Shown here piece by piece: positions 24,243 through 36,768 of a stretch of DNA of 64,000 nucleotides. This stretch comes from Ulva prolifera (lineage: Eukaryota > Chlorophyta > Ulvophyceae > Ulvales > Ulvaceae). Location: assembly GCA_023078555.1 (NCBI GenBank), contig CM041198.1:12119374-12183373 (forward strand), read 5' to 3'. Within the stretch, counting starts at the first letter, position 1. Each line of letters begins with the position of its first letter. The notes beneath the pieces are model-generated. The model saw nothing but the letters and a program-made list of their open reading frames with translations, searched no databases and had not been told where the DNA came from. Made by a program: the position numbers and the translations under genes.

Positions 24243-24809
24243 ATGTGACGCCTCAAACTTCAATACAAATTTCAGTATCATGCTGTTAACACTGAATGAT
24301 CAGGCTGATATTGGTGAAAAATGGATCATTGGTCGGCACCAAAATGTAAAAGGTGAATTAATTATGATCCATCGCGCTGACAAGCTAGAAGTAACGCATG
24401 TTGATCCAGTGTGCTGAGACATCTCTTGCTGTGACCGTTTGACATTGAGCATGATGTGTATGAAATTTATTTGATCATGGGCTGTCCACATTTGCACACC
24501 GGTACAAAGTGGTGAAATCGCATCAGATGGTTTGTGTGCAGTTCGCGAAACTGTGTCCTGAGACTGTAGCTTAAATATACCTTGTCAACTATAGTGTGGA
24601 CCAAGACATTTGCAACAGGAAACATGGCTTTTCCTTGTGGCCATGGTCCCACCATGTCAGGACTGCACAAGTACTGCAGAGAGCTTGTGCATCTGGTAGG
24701 CGCTCAGCACACCTTTGCATGTATGATCATGCTGTTGTTGGTCATGTGATGTGGGTTGACGACCAACAAGACTCTGATATCGCATTCCCTGTACACCAGA
24801 CACGCAATG
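24243..24809. other. Convergent 3' region, no gene seen
   Basis: 567 bp between two convergent genes. It should hold both 3' UTRs and polyadenylation sites. I see no additional ORF or repeat worth naming. Confidence 0.5.
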
Positions 24810-27800
24810 CTATGTCTTGGCAGCCTTGGCTTCCTTGAGCTGAGAAATCCAGGCATCGCTGTCTTTGACGACCGACTCCAGGCAAGGTCTCACAGCTCTT
24901 GACACTTCCGGCTGACCTTGAGCTAAAGCAGCTACGATCTTGGCAGCGTGTGTGCCCAAGTGTTGTGCTATCGATCCACACAGAGCGTTTTCCCACAGCG
25001 TCAGTGCACAGTGTTTGCATGCCTCCCCCTCTTTCGCAGCCGCTATCCGCTTGAGTGCACGACTGGCGAAGTAGTGTTCCAGCAACGATGTCACCTTACC
25101 CTTTGGACCGGCAGCTTCGCACACAGCTGCAGCCGCGATTGCTTCGTGTAAGTGCTTCACCGCCGCTTGGTCACTTTCCCACAACATGCAGCCGACGCTG
25201 CTGTCACCAGCAAGGCATGCAACAAGATCTCCACCGTGTACTGTTTGCAGCAACTCTGCACAGTTTTCTGTGCAGTGCCTGAGAAGCGCCGCTCCCAGGG
25301 AGCCAGGTCCCGACTTCACCAGTTCACTCCTGCGAGTCATCAAGCATTAACAAACAATGAAGGGCACAACTGTGCGCACACCGATATTTTTCTCACTACC
25401 TGCTTGCTCGGATTGAGATGGACTAGGACTGCATGTGAAGACACACGCACGCACCGTTTTCGCTCAGGATCTTTCTTACTGAGTCCAAGCACTGTTTGTG
25501 CATGGCCCTCGTCTTCAGCTGTTTCAACTTTGTCGCCAGCTTCCCCAGGATTCTCCACCGACGGTGTGGTGGCGACTGTCCGCTCTGAAGGTGAGAGCAT
25601 CTCCTGTGCATGCGGAGGCAGGTGCTTGTTTGAGGAGCTCACCATCGAGAGGACGACTTTGATGCCGTTGAGGCTGGCAATCACGTCTTTCAGGTTGCTC
25701 TGCATTCATTGTCCGTTTGCTCAGAACACAGCTGAAAAGATGTTCTAGCGACAAACATATAGACATGGTGGTCAGTGATTACGACAATGCCATGGCGAGA
25801 ATAGGGCAACACAGCAACATTGACAATATGGGTGTGGCTATCATCACAATGCACATACTGAATCCGCACACTCGCACAATATTGTCAAGCTCCACCCGCC
25901 CCAGGACTGCAGTGGAGACACAAAACCTGCCCTTGAGAAAAGCGAATGTTGCCTGATTAATCTGTACACGCAACAGTGGGCTACGCCTTCAGAGGCATGC
26001 ATGAAAGCGGACCTGGATCTCTGCGACGATGGTCTTGCGCACTAGTTCCGTGTCGTCCACAGATGCAAGCACCTTGATGAGGGTTATATATGCAAACTCA
26101 TCTGCACACATCTGCATCACATGGCCTTTCATCGATTTGACAATCTTCTTGCGCTGCTTGGGAGTGCTGTAGGCGGCGACCATGCACCCAACACGGCACC
26201 CATCGTGTGTGTGCACCATGCGCATCATGGCTTCGCCAGTGAGATTCTCAACACAGTCCTGCACCATATCTGAGGGAGCCAATTGCATGTATTCGCTAAC
26301 AAGCCTGCAGCACACCAATGAGGATTGAGGTGGATGCAAAGACAATGTCTGACGCCTTCATATCACTAATCATTGGTCAGTCATGCACACACACGGCAGC
26401 TGGTTTTCAGCCCTGATATTGCCCCATGCAGGCAAGTGCTGTAGAAAATGCCAGGACGCGGACAGAGGGCAGTCGTGCAGAAGAGTACCGATGGATGGCG
26501 GGCGGATCTACATATGCCTTCTCCAGGATGGGGTGCAGCGATTGGATGAGGCGCTGCATGGTGCTGCGGCGTTGAAGCCCTTCCATTTTAGGCCAGGCCT
26601 CCATGAGGCTGCCCATTGCGTAAGTCGAGGCCTTGGGCCCTAGCAGCGCGACCTCACGGCTGTAAAACTCGGCGATCAGCACATTGCGCTCGGCCGTCTG
26701 CAGTTCGTCGTACAAGTCCGTCAGCACGGGCGAGCCGCAGGGGTGCCGGAAGAGCTTGACAACACTGCCTTTGCAGGCGCGCATGATAGCTGCACGACAC
26801 GCTGAGTTTATGTGCGGCAGTCTTGCAGCAGTCTTTGGAATGCACTGCAAAACATAGACTGGCTAGCCATGAGGACCTGTGCCAGCGATCACACGCTTGA
26901 GAATGGCAGAACATGCCAGCGCAGCTATGATCAGATGACTGCTGCAGCTTTCCCTGGCATTCGATGTCGTGGTGCGGAAGTGAGCACTGCAGCCACTGAG
27001 ATCATGCAGCAGCGCCTTCTGCATCACCATTGCTGTTGGCATGACCATGACCACATCAGCATATCAACCGTGCTGCTTGGTTCAAAAATGCCGTGAGAAT
27101 AACGTCTAACCACGCATGAGATTCAACTGCACGTTTGTGCTCTGTAGGCTAGACAGCACACCTGACAGCTGCTCCTTGTCTGCAATGCTGATCAGCTTGC
27201 GGACAACGTGATTACCGTAAACCGACATGGATAATTCTATGATATGATCTTTGCATTCTTTCCAGACCACTTCCTTCTGTTGCTTCGTGCCATGCTTCAG
27301 CAATGCTTGTATGACGCGGGAAGCCTTTGACTTGACAGCGAGATCTTTCAGCTTGCCTTTTGCGGCTTTGAGTATCTTTCCGACAAGCTCTTGCTTGACA
27401 TCTGTGGAAGCTTCTCGCGGCCGCAAGTCTTCCCAAATGGACAGCACCTCCTTGACAAGATCAGCAAGGGCAGACGACCCTTTCTTGGAGACCTTGTTTT
27501 TAGCAGCAGCCTTAACCCCTGATACCTTACCCTTGTCTGCTTGAACCATCTTACTGCCATTGACTGACTTTGCGGCACCTGATCTGCTCATCAATCGTGG
27601 GGAGGTGGATGCAACAGCCATGGCCTGCCAGGCTCAACACGTCCTCATCAAACGGCGAATGTGGACATATAGATAGAGGCAGCGGACGGAAAACGAGATA
27701 CATACTGCTGCTTCTTTCCCTCCCCTTTCGCTGATTGATCTTTCTTTGCAGCAAAGGCGGCTTTGCCCTTCTCGCTGGGCCGCGACTTCTTTTCAGGGAC

Positions 27801-27845
27801 GCCATCTGCGCTTTTTTCAGCCACACGCTTCTTGGTAGATGCCAT
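24810..27845 (-). CDS. Pumilio-repeat nucleolar protein, Puf6/APUM24-type, with CPL domain
   Basis: Puf6-type proteins bind pre-rRNA and act in 60S ribosome biogenesis. The ATG is at 27845; exon 1 (27845-27706) encodes a Lys-rich nuclear start (KKRVAEKSAD, PEKKSRPSEKGKAAF). Exon 2 from 27583 has pumilio-like helices: DLAVKSKASRVIQALLKHG, then ELSMSVYGNHVVRKLISIAD. Exons near 26820-26430 (FRHPCGSPVLTDLYDELQ), 26320-25990 (VHTHDGCRVGCMVAAY, the HTHDG block typical of Puf6) and 25705-25440 follow. The last exon, about 25330-24810, matches the CPL domain (SLGAALLRHCTENCAELLQT; ASRALKRIAAAKEGE). The gene is about 3 kb with at least six exons whose inner ends are approximate. It is convergent with the histidinol-phosphatase gene. 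Confidence 0.82.
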
Positions 27846-29061
27846 TTAGATATTGTCTGGCTGCTAGTTGCAAACGGCAAAGGCGCAACGAAGCCTGCAA
27901 GCTGAGACAACTTGGCAAATGATGATGGAGTGCGGTCGCCTTTCCGTAGCGTGGGCACAGACAGATCTCGATCATGGGTCCGAGGATCATTGGAATTTTT
28001 CGTCTGAACTGCCGCCGGAGGCTCAACTCGACCAGGTCGGCTGTGTCGCGCCTTCATCCACTGAGCCTGCCCACTCTTGGGCGCCCCTGTGGTCACAGCA
28101 TCACGAAGTCTTGCCTCAACACAACGATAATCTTGGAGGGTGTATAGATGATACCATTCATGGTCTGCAAGCCATTTGAGCATATGGCGACAGCCATATC
28201 GCGCATCTGACAAGAATAGCAGATGTCTGGATGCTATGTGCCTTCCCATCTGCGTAGAGACCAAATCGAATGTGCTGACACTCTGCAATCGCCTGGCTTC
28301 TCAGCCATTTTCTAGGCACGTTGTCTCCATGTGTTCAGCCTTTTTGCTTTCGTACGCTCAGCACTCATGGTCACGCCAGTTTGGACGTTGACCTGCAGTC
28401 TGCCACGAATGCAGTAGGAGACATGTGAAGCCCGACACTGTGATGGGGCAGCGATGCAGCAGGATCTTGCAGACAGCTGCAATGTGTCGCCTCGGCGGTG
28501 TGTGCATCGTCCGTTGCCATCCTATGTATGATACAAGCTTCCATGTGACTCGTGGGTGCGCATCGATCAACATGAGTGCCCCATGCTGCATAGCGCAGTT
28601 CAGACAACCGCAAGAACCTCTTGTGCAGCCCCCATGCCTCCCCGAATCCTCTCGACCAAGCAGTGCATTGTGATGATTCGATTATCGGAATGGGCCTGCC
28701 ACAGGCCCGTGCTCTCACTGCTGCATGTGCAGGTGCGCTTGCTGGCACAGTGTGTAGCTGTTTGTGTTTGAAGGTGTGGCGCGATGTGTACAGGCCTTCC
28801 CACATGCACCTGAGTACTCAACCCACCCGTATGCAACTGCTGTGTCCTGCTGTCAAGATGTTTGTTGGGGTGGGTTTGTAGGCATCGAACAATTCAACAG
28901 TGCACAGGATGCTTCTGGGAGTGACAGGTTCTGGCAGGCGGGAATGCACCGGAAGCGAGACAAAATCACAGACAATGTAGCCCGTTAAGAAAAAGAGAAC
29001 GTCGCATAATCATATGCATTCAGGACGATTGCGTGCTTCCACTTCACACAGGTCGTGGAGC
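27846..29061. other. Gene-free stretch
   Basis: About 1.2 kb holding the 5' flank of the Puf6-type gene and the 3' flank of the TCAIM-like gene. Short frames on both strands have no conserved motif and I support none. Confidence 0.45.
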
Positions 29062-31935
29062 CTACATCTCAAAGTCCCACGCAATGCTCACTACGTGCTG
29101 ACCCGGGACGATGTGATTCCGATCACTCAACTGGACCACTGAACCCTCCAGAAACTTAGCCAGGATCTCTCGATGTTCCAGCATCCGGAAGCAGCCCTTC
29201 TCGACCTGGTCAATAGAGAGCTGCGGGCTGCGCTTGAGCTGCTGAAGCCTGAGTCGCAGTTCCACCCGCCGCTGCAGGTCCTTGAGACCACGTTCAGCCA
29301 CTTGCCTCCGCTGCAGAGCATCGGCCACCGCTGGCCCCTGTGATGCGATGAAAGCCGCCACGTGCTTGGCACAAGAGCCTACACTAGCCTGCACTACTCC
29401 TGCCTCATGCAAGAGTCTCATCTCAGGCATGTCTGGTGCAGGAAGCGCACAAAGGCTCAGCAGTGCCATGTCACCCCCACATATTTGACCGGCGTTCGCC
29501 CCATGTTCTTGCAGCCTCTGCAACATGCACCCGCATCAGTTCCACAAGGGCGCTCCACATCCTCAGTCCGCATGCAATGCACGACGCAAACGTCAGGCTG
29601 GCATAGCTGGCAAGGAATACCGGGCTAAAACTTCCAGCTAGAGAATCCTGACACGCACAGATATGAATCGTCCAACTGTCGGAATGGCACATGAAGACAC
29701 GTGACCACTTGTGCAGCATTCACGTAGACCCAGGACATGCCTCCCAGGGCAGTGAGCGACGCTGACCCTGTCATGCGACTGAATGCCTGTCATGCGACTG
29801 AATGCCTGTCATGGTACACTACAATCATGAAGATGTCATGGATGCAGTTCATGGCCTCAGTCGCAAATCAGCCTCTGTCACCACCTTGTGCAGCAGCAGC
29901 AGCCTTCGAGTTTGCCGTACCTCCAGGAAACCCAAGTACGCACTGCTGAGCGACAGTCGGTGTGTCGTGAAGACGGCGGCAATACCACATGCAGCGGCAG
30001 CCCTTGCTTCCAGCACGCGTACCCGTTCAAACTGCCGCTTGCGTTCCCACACTAGCCCCACATCCACCCCAGCCAGGACCTCCACCCAAGTCCCCTCCCA
30101 GTCAAACGGCAGCCACACACGGCCCAGCACATCCACCCCAGCGCCTTCCCCGAGGATGACTGTGCAGTCCCGCAGTGCGCTGTTCCCACTGCGATCGAGA
30201 GCGCAGCCCAGAGCTTCCAGCAAAGCGATGTGCACTGTTGGCGACTGGGACTCTGCGGCACCGTCAAAGACGATGTGCATACGCCGTGCCATCCAGAAGG
30301 CAGACTGGATGGACTGGAGCTGCTGGCTTGGCAGGCTGTGCCGTACGGACTCGCCCTGCCTTGCAAGCTCGATCGCATCCGGCAGGAAATCAGCAAGTGC
30401 CTGAGCTGCCACCTCCCTCTGCACAGCCTCACCCCCGATGGTGGTGCAACACAAGCTTCTGATGGAATTTCGGCCAAATGCGTGCATGCATACGATTGCC
30501 ACATATGAGTGAGTTCGCTTACAAGTGTGATGCACTGTCTACATCAATCGCAGCAGTGCACTTGTTGGCTGCTGTGACAACTAGCTGGCGCCCTGAACAG
30601 CACTACAATTGACACTGAGTACCAGAGTCGTGTCACAGTTCAGCGTTTTCTCTGGTTTTACTTTGGGATACCCTTCCACCGGGCACGTTGTAACTGCTGC
30701 GCTGATGGTACTTCTGTGCCTTCATCATGCACCAGGCATCATGTGTGGACGCAAGAGGATTCCTATGCATAGGTTTCAGTTCGCAGCCGGCACAACCTCA
30801 AGTTGCGACTCTCAACAAGTGTTGATACACCACTACATGGACACACGGCCATGCCGATACGGCCCACGCTACGAGCGACACAAATTACTCTCTGCACCAG
30901 GCAGCTGCAGACACTCTGAATGAGGACAGTCAAGAGGGCGGCATACCTTTGTGTGGCCTACCGTGACGTCTCCGTCATCTGCAAATATGTCATCCAGCTG
31001 TAGGGCGGAGAACAGATGTCGGAACGCTTGGCGTACAGCCGCGGGCAGTCGAGACGCTGCATGTGGCGGCGGTGGGGGAAGACGAATTGTGAGCCGCCGC
31101 AGCGGACTGTCTCCGTCACTCTGTTCATTGCTAGCCTTGGTGCCACCCTTCTCTGAAGCCTGCATGACAGCAGTGGAGTGTAGTTGAGGGCATGCAGGGT
31201 TGCAGGCTGCTCGCTTGCCACGAGATGTCATAATCAGACAGGGGCAGTGCACAAGGTAACAATCTGTACCTTGAATCGTGGAGGATTTGGATTTGGCTCG
31301 AACACCTCCTGGCCGGGATGCCAATACCGTGGGTCCTGCATGAAGCGAGCAGACGCATGCAAGATGGACTCATTAGCAGTGAGGTCCTGCCAGTTGGGAT
31401 CGCTTTGCCTGTCGCGCTTGACGTAGAAATCAAGTCTGTATTGCTCTGCAGGATTCCCGCCATCTCCTGCACGTGCAACCAGCCGATGTACCACATACAA
31501 CATCATCAGGTTCAAAGCAGAGCAGCTACTTGGTTGGGAGCGCAAGTTCCTGGCTTCGGGGTTGGAAAGTACCTCTGAGTTCTTCCAAGTACTGAGAGAG
31601 GACCTTGAAAGACTGTTCGTTGGCAGCTCGCGCTTCCGGATGAGCTGCAACACGGTCCGGATGCAGTCTCAGCTTCAGCTGTTTCAAGTGTTGCTGAAAC
31701 GCAGGAGTATCGAGCCCAATGGATGATAGGATTGGACTTGTGCCTGCATGAGCTCTGTTAGTGGCGGGTGTCTGCTGGGGGCCTGCCTTCTTGTGAAGCA
31801 GAAAACATGGCAACAATGCAGCCGAATGCGGCAATTGCATCGAATGAATGCCCTACCTGTATGAATCAGAGAACGAGCCGAGAGGCCGAAGCTCCATTGA
31901 ATATATGCAACCCGGTTCGTTATCGCAGGTAACAT
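29062..31935 (-). CDS. TCAIM-like mitochondrial protein (DUF4460/DUF4461 architecture)
   Basis: The ATG at 31935 starts a presequence-like stretch (MLPAITNRVAYIQWSFGLSA). A splice in phase 1 leads to a J-domain-like segment: HLKQLKLRLHPDRVAAHPEA, then RAANEQSFKVLSQYLEEL. The HPD and NEQSFK motifs are those of the DUF4460 region of animal TCAIM (T-cell activation inhibitor, mitochondrial). An exon at about 31480-31270 continues with YRLDFYVKRD and PGQEVFEPNPNPPRFKV. Downstream exons have a DUF4461-like order: WLPFDWEGTWVEVLAG, GLVWERKRQFERVRVLEARA, HRLSLSSAYLGFLEV, and a last exon (29526-29062) ending SDRNHIVPGQHVVSIAWDF. Function is unknown even in animals; the location is presumably mitochondrial. 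Inner exon boundaries between 30900 and 29530 are not resolved. The name rests on domain order I recall and not on an alignment. Confidence 0.65.
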
Positions 31936-33848
31936 TGATCAGTGTCATGAATCGACCTTCAATATTCAAGCAACAACATTGTGTAAGTTGTTGCGCATCC
32001 ACAGCTGCCGGATCATGAGCCCTGTAATTGTATTTCACTTGCCGGGCCGCCGTGACAATCTGCACGTGATCGCAGATGCCCGACTATGAGCAACTGTTTT
32101 CCCACCGACGTCAACCCGATGGAACCTCGCTAGCCTCTTCACATGGGCAACAGATGACCAACTGCAAGGCCGTCAAAGGGACATGATTGACGTCCGTTGA
32201 CCAGTAGATGGTGTACCTATGCGTGCACGGACCTGTGGCGCTGGCTCGATGGACTGGTCCGGGCAACACGATCACTGTACATGTGCTGAAGCCGATGCAT
32301 TGCCGTCGTTGCTGCCCCATAACATGTCAAATGTGATGTGACGATCTGAGTGGCTGCTCAAGCCGGAAATTTCTATGATGCAAGCGAGCGACAGCATGCA
32401 TCTGTTCGGCTGTCTTGATGTGCCTGTGACCGGCTGGAGGCAGCGTTTGCCGGACGATGCAGGCCCTGCAGGGAGCTGGACGAAACCGCCGCGGCGGTGG
32501 CCGCCGGTGGACCCAGTCAGCACCATGCAACGGGCCGGGCAAAATGGAAGCTAACCATCGAGATAAGAAATTGAGCTAGAGCACATGCGCAGCATCTTAC
32601 CTGGTATATGCTTCGCCCGCTCCAACAGCAGTAAGTGATGATGTTGATGTTGTGCTGTGATGCTCGTGGCCTGTGGACTCACACATGCTTGCAATGGGTG
32701 TGCGCCCCGAATTTGCAGCAAGCATGAAGGGCAGCACGTACTACAGATGCAGCAGCTCGGTGCTCGCAGCCCGGGATTGCCCGGCCTTTTGACAAACTGT
32801 CACACCTGCTCCTGCCTCTCCACTGTGATGCTGGTTCGTCTACTCATGCAAGACACAGTACCACCGAAACCGACAATCACAGCACTCAGCAATATTTTCA
32901 GACTGTCAAGCGAGGCACTACAGCGGCCGCGATTGCAACAGAATGCAGCAACACGCTATGCCTGCTATGTGCTACAAGGGCAGCTATAGCCCACCATCTC
33001 ATGCTCTACAAAGTTCTGTGAAATTGGGGGCCTGTTTTGCACATCACTGTTCGTCCGCTCCATCCATCGCTGCGGATCAGGCGTGCGCTCGCAATTTTCA
33101 GGCGGTGTCAATAACTGTTCCCCTGCTCTGTGGTGGCTGGGGGTGCGCTGTGCACGTCCGGCTGCTCTGCTGCTCATTAGCGCTCATCCGGCTGCTCTGC
33201 TGCTCTGCTGCTCATTAGCGCTAGCGCCAGCCTATGGGATCTCGATGGTTAGCTTCCAATCCAGCCGGGTCAGGCAGCGACTCACGAAAGAAAGCGCTAC
33301 AAGCTGTAGCACCGCCGCTAAGTGCGTGATCAGAAGTGAAGACACATACAACTCCCTGCAGTGTATAAGACTTGAAGTGTCTCTCCGGGTCAAGTCCTTC
33401 CGGAAATTGCATATCGCGCATACGGCCCAGGGTCGGCGCGCCGCCCGTGCCTTTTCGGAGTGTCTGACATCGAGGTGTATGGCAGTAGAGAGGACTTCAA
33501 GCCTGAATGTGTGGGGAAGTTGCAATGGCGGCCATATACCTAGCGCGTGTGTGCCCGCCCTGCGATTGAGGCCCCACCTTGCCGTATGCGAAAATTCTGC
33601 ATTCTGGGAGAGAGGCGGTGCGTTCCAGCAGTCTCTTTGGAGCTGATGGTACAGCATGCAGTGTGGCGGTCTTGTCCGGCCCTGCGGTTGTCGTGCAGGC
33701 TTTTCTCCCTGTTCCCAAGACGTCCAGGGGGCAAAGTGTGACCTTCCCATTTGTCTCGTGGCAGCATTCGCTGTTGGGATGTCAGTGGCCTGTGCACACT
33801 CGGGCAGCAAACGGGACACATGGCCTTGCACCAGAGTCAGGGTGCCTG
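31936..33848. other. Gene-free stretch left of the LINE copies
   Basis: About 1.9 kb. A 26-bp unit (CGGCTGCTCTGCTGCTCATT and following) is repeated twice with a partial third copy at about 33160-33225. The 207-codon minus-strand frame 33232-33855 is low in conserved features and I do not call it a gene. Confidence 0.45.
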
Positions 33849-34284
33849 TATGCATTTACAAAGGACAGAGGCCGGGCATGCAGCCGATTCTCGGAAGCCA
33901 CTCGCAAACCCACTCACTTATACATGGCACTAGGCCAGGCATGAGTTTGTGCCACAGCCCTGCCAGTAATTCCATCCAACCATTGAAGCCCCGCACGGAG
34001 CACAATCGCATTCCCTTCGCACAATACCGCACTCAACCGGCGCCGAGCATTCGTCACAAACAGACCACGGTTCACCACACCACAGCGAGACGCAACCTCC
34101 GCCAGCCGATTCAAGTGATCCATCGCAGGCTGTCCCAAGCGACCATGCGTCTCATGCGACAACGGCATAAACTGTATGCATCAGGGTCGTACAGACGATA
34201 AGCATTGTGTTTCTGCACGTTCCGCACCACCGCAGCACCCCCGTCCTCTCGAGCCGGCCGGCCGCAGCACCCCCGTCCTCGGAT
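33849..34284 (-). mobile_element. LINE copy B: 3' end of the same retrotransposon, 5'-truncated
   Basis: Read on the minus strand, this contains the last coding block of copy A (SHETHGRLGQPAMDHLNRLA and onwards; roughly four of five residues are the same as in copy A) and the same 3' tail ending in CTCTGTCCTTTGTAA. Its 5' end is cut inside the endonuclease region and carries a 19-bp duplication (GAGGACGGGGGTGCTGCGG occurs twice at 34231-34280). The reading frame is interrupted upstream of 34168. It abuts the tail of copy A directly. Confidence 0.85.
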
Positions 34285-36271
34285 GTATGTAGTTACAAAG
34301 GACAGAGGCCTGGCACCGGATGTAGTTACAAAGGACAGAGGCCTGGCACCGGATGTATGTAGTTACAAAGGACAGAGGCCGGGCAGCGAGCCGTTGCCAG
34401 GAATACACACGCAAATCCACTCACGCTGTCATGGCACTAGGCCGGGCACGAGCACGTACCACAGCTCGGCCGGTGATACCAGCCAAAGATTGAAGCCCCG
34501 CACGGAGCACAAGAGCATTCCCCTTGCACAACGCCACACTCAACCGGCGCAGAGCATTCGTCACAAACAAAGCACGGTTCACCTTGCCACACCGACACGC
34601 AACCTCCGCCAGCCGATTCAAGTGATTCATGGCAGGCCGTCCCAATCGACCATGCGTCTCATGCGACAACGGCACAAAACTATACGCATCAGGGTCGTAC
34701 AAACGATAAGCAGTGCGTTTCTGCACGTCCCGCGTCTCCGCAGCACCCCCGTCCTCGCGGGCCGCACGGCCGCAATAGGAACCAGCACAGGGGTTCACAA
34801 CTGACACATCTCCTATGCACAAAGGGTCACCCGGCGGCATAAACATGATGTCCCCCAGTTTCTCCTGGGCCACTTCCCTGAACACCTGCGCCAGCGCCGT
34901 TGCCTGCGCGGCAGCGGCCCGCTCCCCAGGCCCCGCCGGATCCTGGCCACCCGGCGCCGCTGCCGCCGCCAGGGCCGCAGCCTGTGCTGCGTCTGGCGCG
35001 TGGTGCCCCGGCTGGGCGCTGTGCCCGGCATCGGCGTCGGCGGCCGGAGCAGTCGCAGGTGCCGGCGCCGCGTCCGCACGCGCGACCGGCGGCGGCGGGG
35101 CTGCAGGTATCGGCTCCGCGGGCAAGGTCGCCCCACGCGAAGGGCCTGCGACCTGGGAGGCGGGCTGGGGCGGAGCAGGGGGGGTCGGGCCCCATGGGCC
35201 AGCATGGATCTGCCTCGGAGCGGCCGCGAGCCGCGCGCGGACGAACGGCGCTGTGCGCGGGATGCGCGTGGATGCCACACACGCGTGGGACCCGATCTCG
35301 CGCCATTGTTTTTCAACGATATTGTGGCGCGAAGTCCAGGTCCCCGCATTGTGTGTGCAATTCATCGCGTGGTCGAGATCATGCGGCTGTATGAATGTGC
35401 CACATTCGCAGCGCGAGCCGACCGCATTGGGAGGGGCTGGGGACACGCCCAGGAGATACCTGATGCTCAGCATGAACTCCATGTCAGTCATTCGCAGCGC
35501 CTGGGAGAGCGGCAGGGTGCTCGACCAAAGGGTGGCTGCACGGCAAGCACAGCTGCGAAGCCGTGCCAAGTTGCATGCACCCTCGAGCGTGGCGACGTCA
35601 TGGCTGGCAAGCAGAGCCGCCCGGCGGCGCAGGGCAACCACCTTAGTTATACGCTGCTGCATACCAGGTAACACCTTGGCGATGGTGTCGCCGCTCGCCG
35701 GCCCGGGCAGCTCCGGATGGAGCTGCTGAGCGACGTTGAGGGCCTGCCAGGTTTCCTGCAAGTGTTGCCCGTGCGGCCCCCGGTACGGCTGCATGCACTC
35801 GGGGCCTCCTGCGAATGCCTTTTGGCTCACCGCAGCTGCAGCGAGGTACGCTCCGTCCGCGACCTCCGGCAGCGTGGACATGATGCCCAGGCCTCCAAGG
35901 CGCGCTGGAAGGACGGCTTGTGCGGCCGCACGAAGGTCGTCCCGCGGGACGCGCATGATTACATTCACCGCAGCCAGGACAGACGCCTCCGTCCGGCGCA
36001 TGTGATCGGAAATGTGCGCCCACGGCACCGCCCTGGCGTAGTGCAGCATACGGCGTTGGCAGGACATCGTGAGCAGCAAGAACTGGTCTTGCGCTTTCAG
36101 GGGCAGGCTCATCATCTTCTCGATGGTGGCGCACACCTTGTCGGCCGTCGCTTCCGCGTGCGCCGACTCGAACGCCGGGGTGCCGATGGGCGTGCCGGTG
36201 ATGACGGTGCCCTCCGTGGCATGCGTTATGCCGATGCACCGGATGCCTATGCACCGGATGTATGTATGCAT
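34285..36271 (-). mobile_element. LINE copy A: 5'-truncated non-LTR retrotransposon with RLE-type C-terminus
   Basis: One open frame (36271-34421, 616 codons) covers the part downstream of the RT palm: GTPIGTPAFE, thumb-like helices, then a zinc finger C-x-C-x10-H-x3-C (CECGTFIQPHDLDHAMNC) followed by SRHNIVEKQW. Next comes an Ala/Pro-rich linker of about 120 residues and a restriction-like endonuclease-type end (IGDVSVVNP, then DVQKRTAYRLY). The RT catalytic motifs are missing because the copy is truncated near 36220. At that breakpoint the motif CATCCGGTGC occurs twice, and it recurs in the 3' tail. The 3' tail has three units of TTACAAAGGACAGAGGCC (plus-strand reading) starting near 34294, 34327 and 34364. 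The organisation resembles R2/NeSL-type or Dualen-type elements. It is not mobile by itself. Confidence 0.85.
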
Positions 36272-36768
36272 GCATGATTACATAGCCTGTCGCCCTCAAC
36301 TCTGCTTGCAGCGCTGCGCAGGATGCTACGACAGGGAGCTAGCTGCATGTGACCTATGCATGCTACAACCGTATCCTGTATGGGACGGCATGCTGCCCAT
36401 TGGCCCAGGCGTCTTGCACGAGCCAGGATCTCGCTTTTACAGGCTCCATCCGGCTCGGCTCGGCCTCTCCGGAGGCACGCATAGATGCCGTTGCTCTCTG
36501 CGCTGTCACCACGACCTTGCCGGTACACTGGTTCAGGTGGGGGGGGGGAGGGGAGGTTGCAATATGCCAATAACAAGGGCAGAGGTGACCGGGGCAGAGA
36601 TGCCAGGTAGGTGCACAACTGCGAGTACATGCCGCCACTCACACTCGGCTGCTCATGCCACAAGGGCACTTCACATCGGCACGCAGGCCCGAATCGATCC
36701 AGAAATCAGAGTTCACAGTTACAGCACGACCTGACAGGCATGCCGAGCGTCACACGCCTCGTGGCTCA
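36272..36768. other. Gene-free gap between LINE copy A and sufD
   Basis: About 500 bp including a G-rich run at 36538-36556. It should hold the 3' UTR of sufD. No other feature seen. Confidence 0.45.

Noticed and set aside
28176-28988. Cluster of 60-80-codon plus-strand ORFs between the Puf6-type and TCAIM-like genes
   Set aside because: Short, mutually overlapping, no conserved block and no phase-consistent splicing between them.
33232-33855. 207-codon minus-strand ORF next to the LINE copies
   Set aside because: No recognisable motif, overlapping frames on both strands, and it runs into the LINE tail repeat.
34815-35729. 304-codon plus-strand ORF rich in Ala/Gly/Trp
   Set aside because: It is the antisense of the GC-rich Ala/Pro linker of the LINE open frame, which has clear domain motifs on the minus strand.
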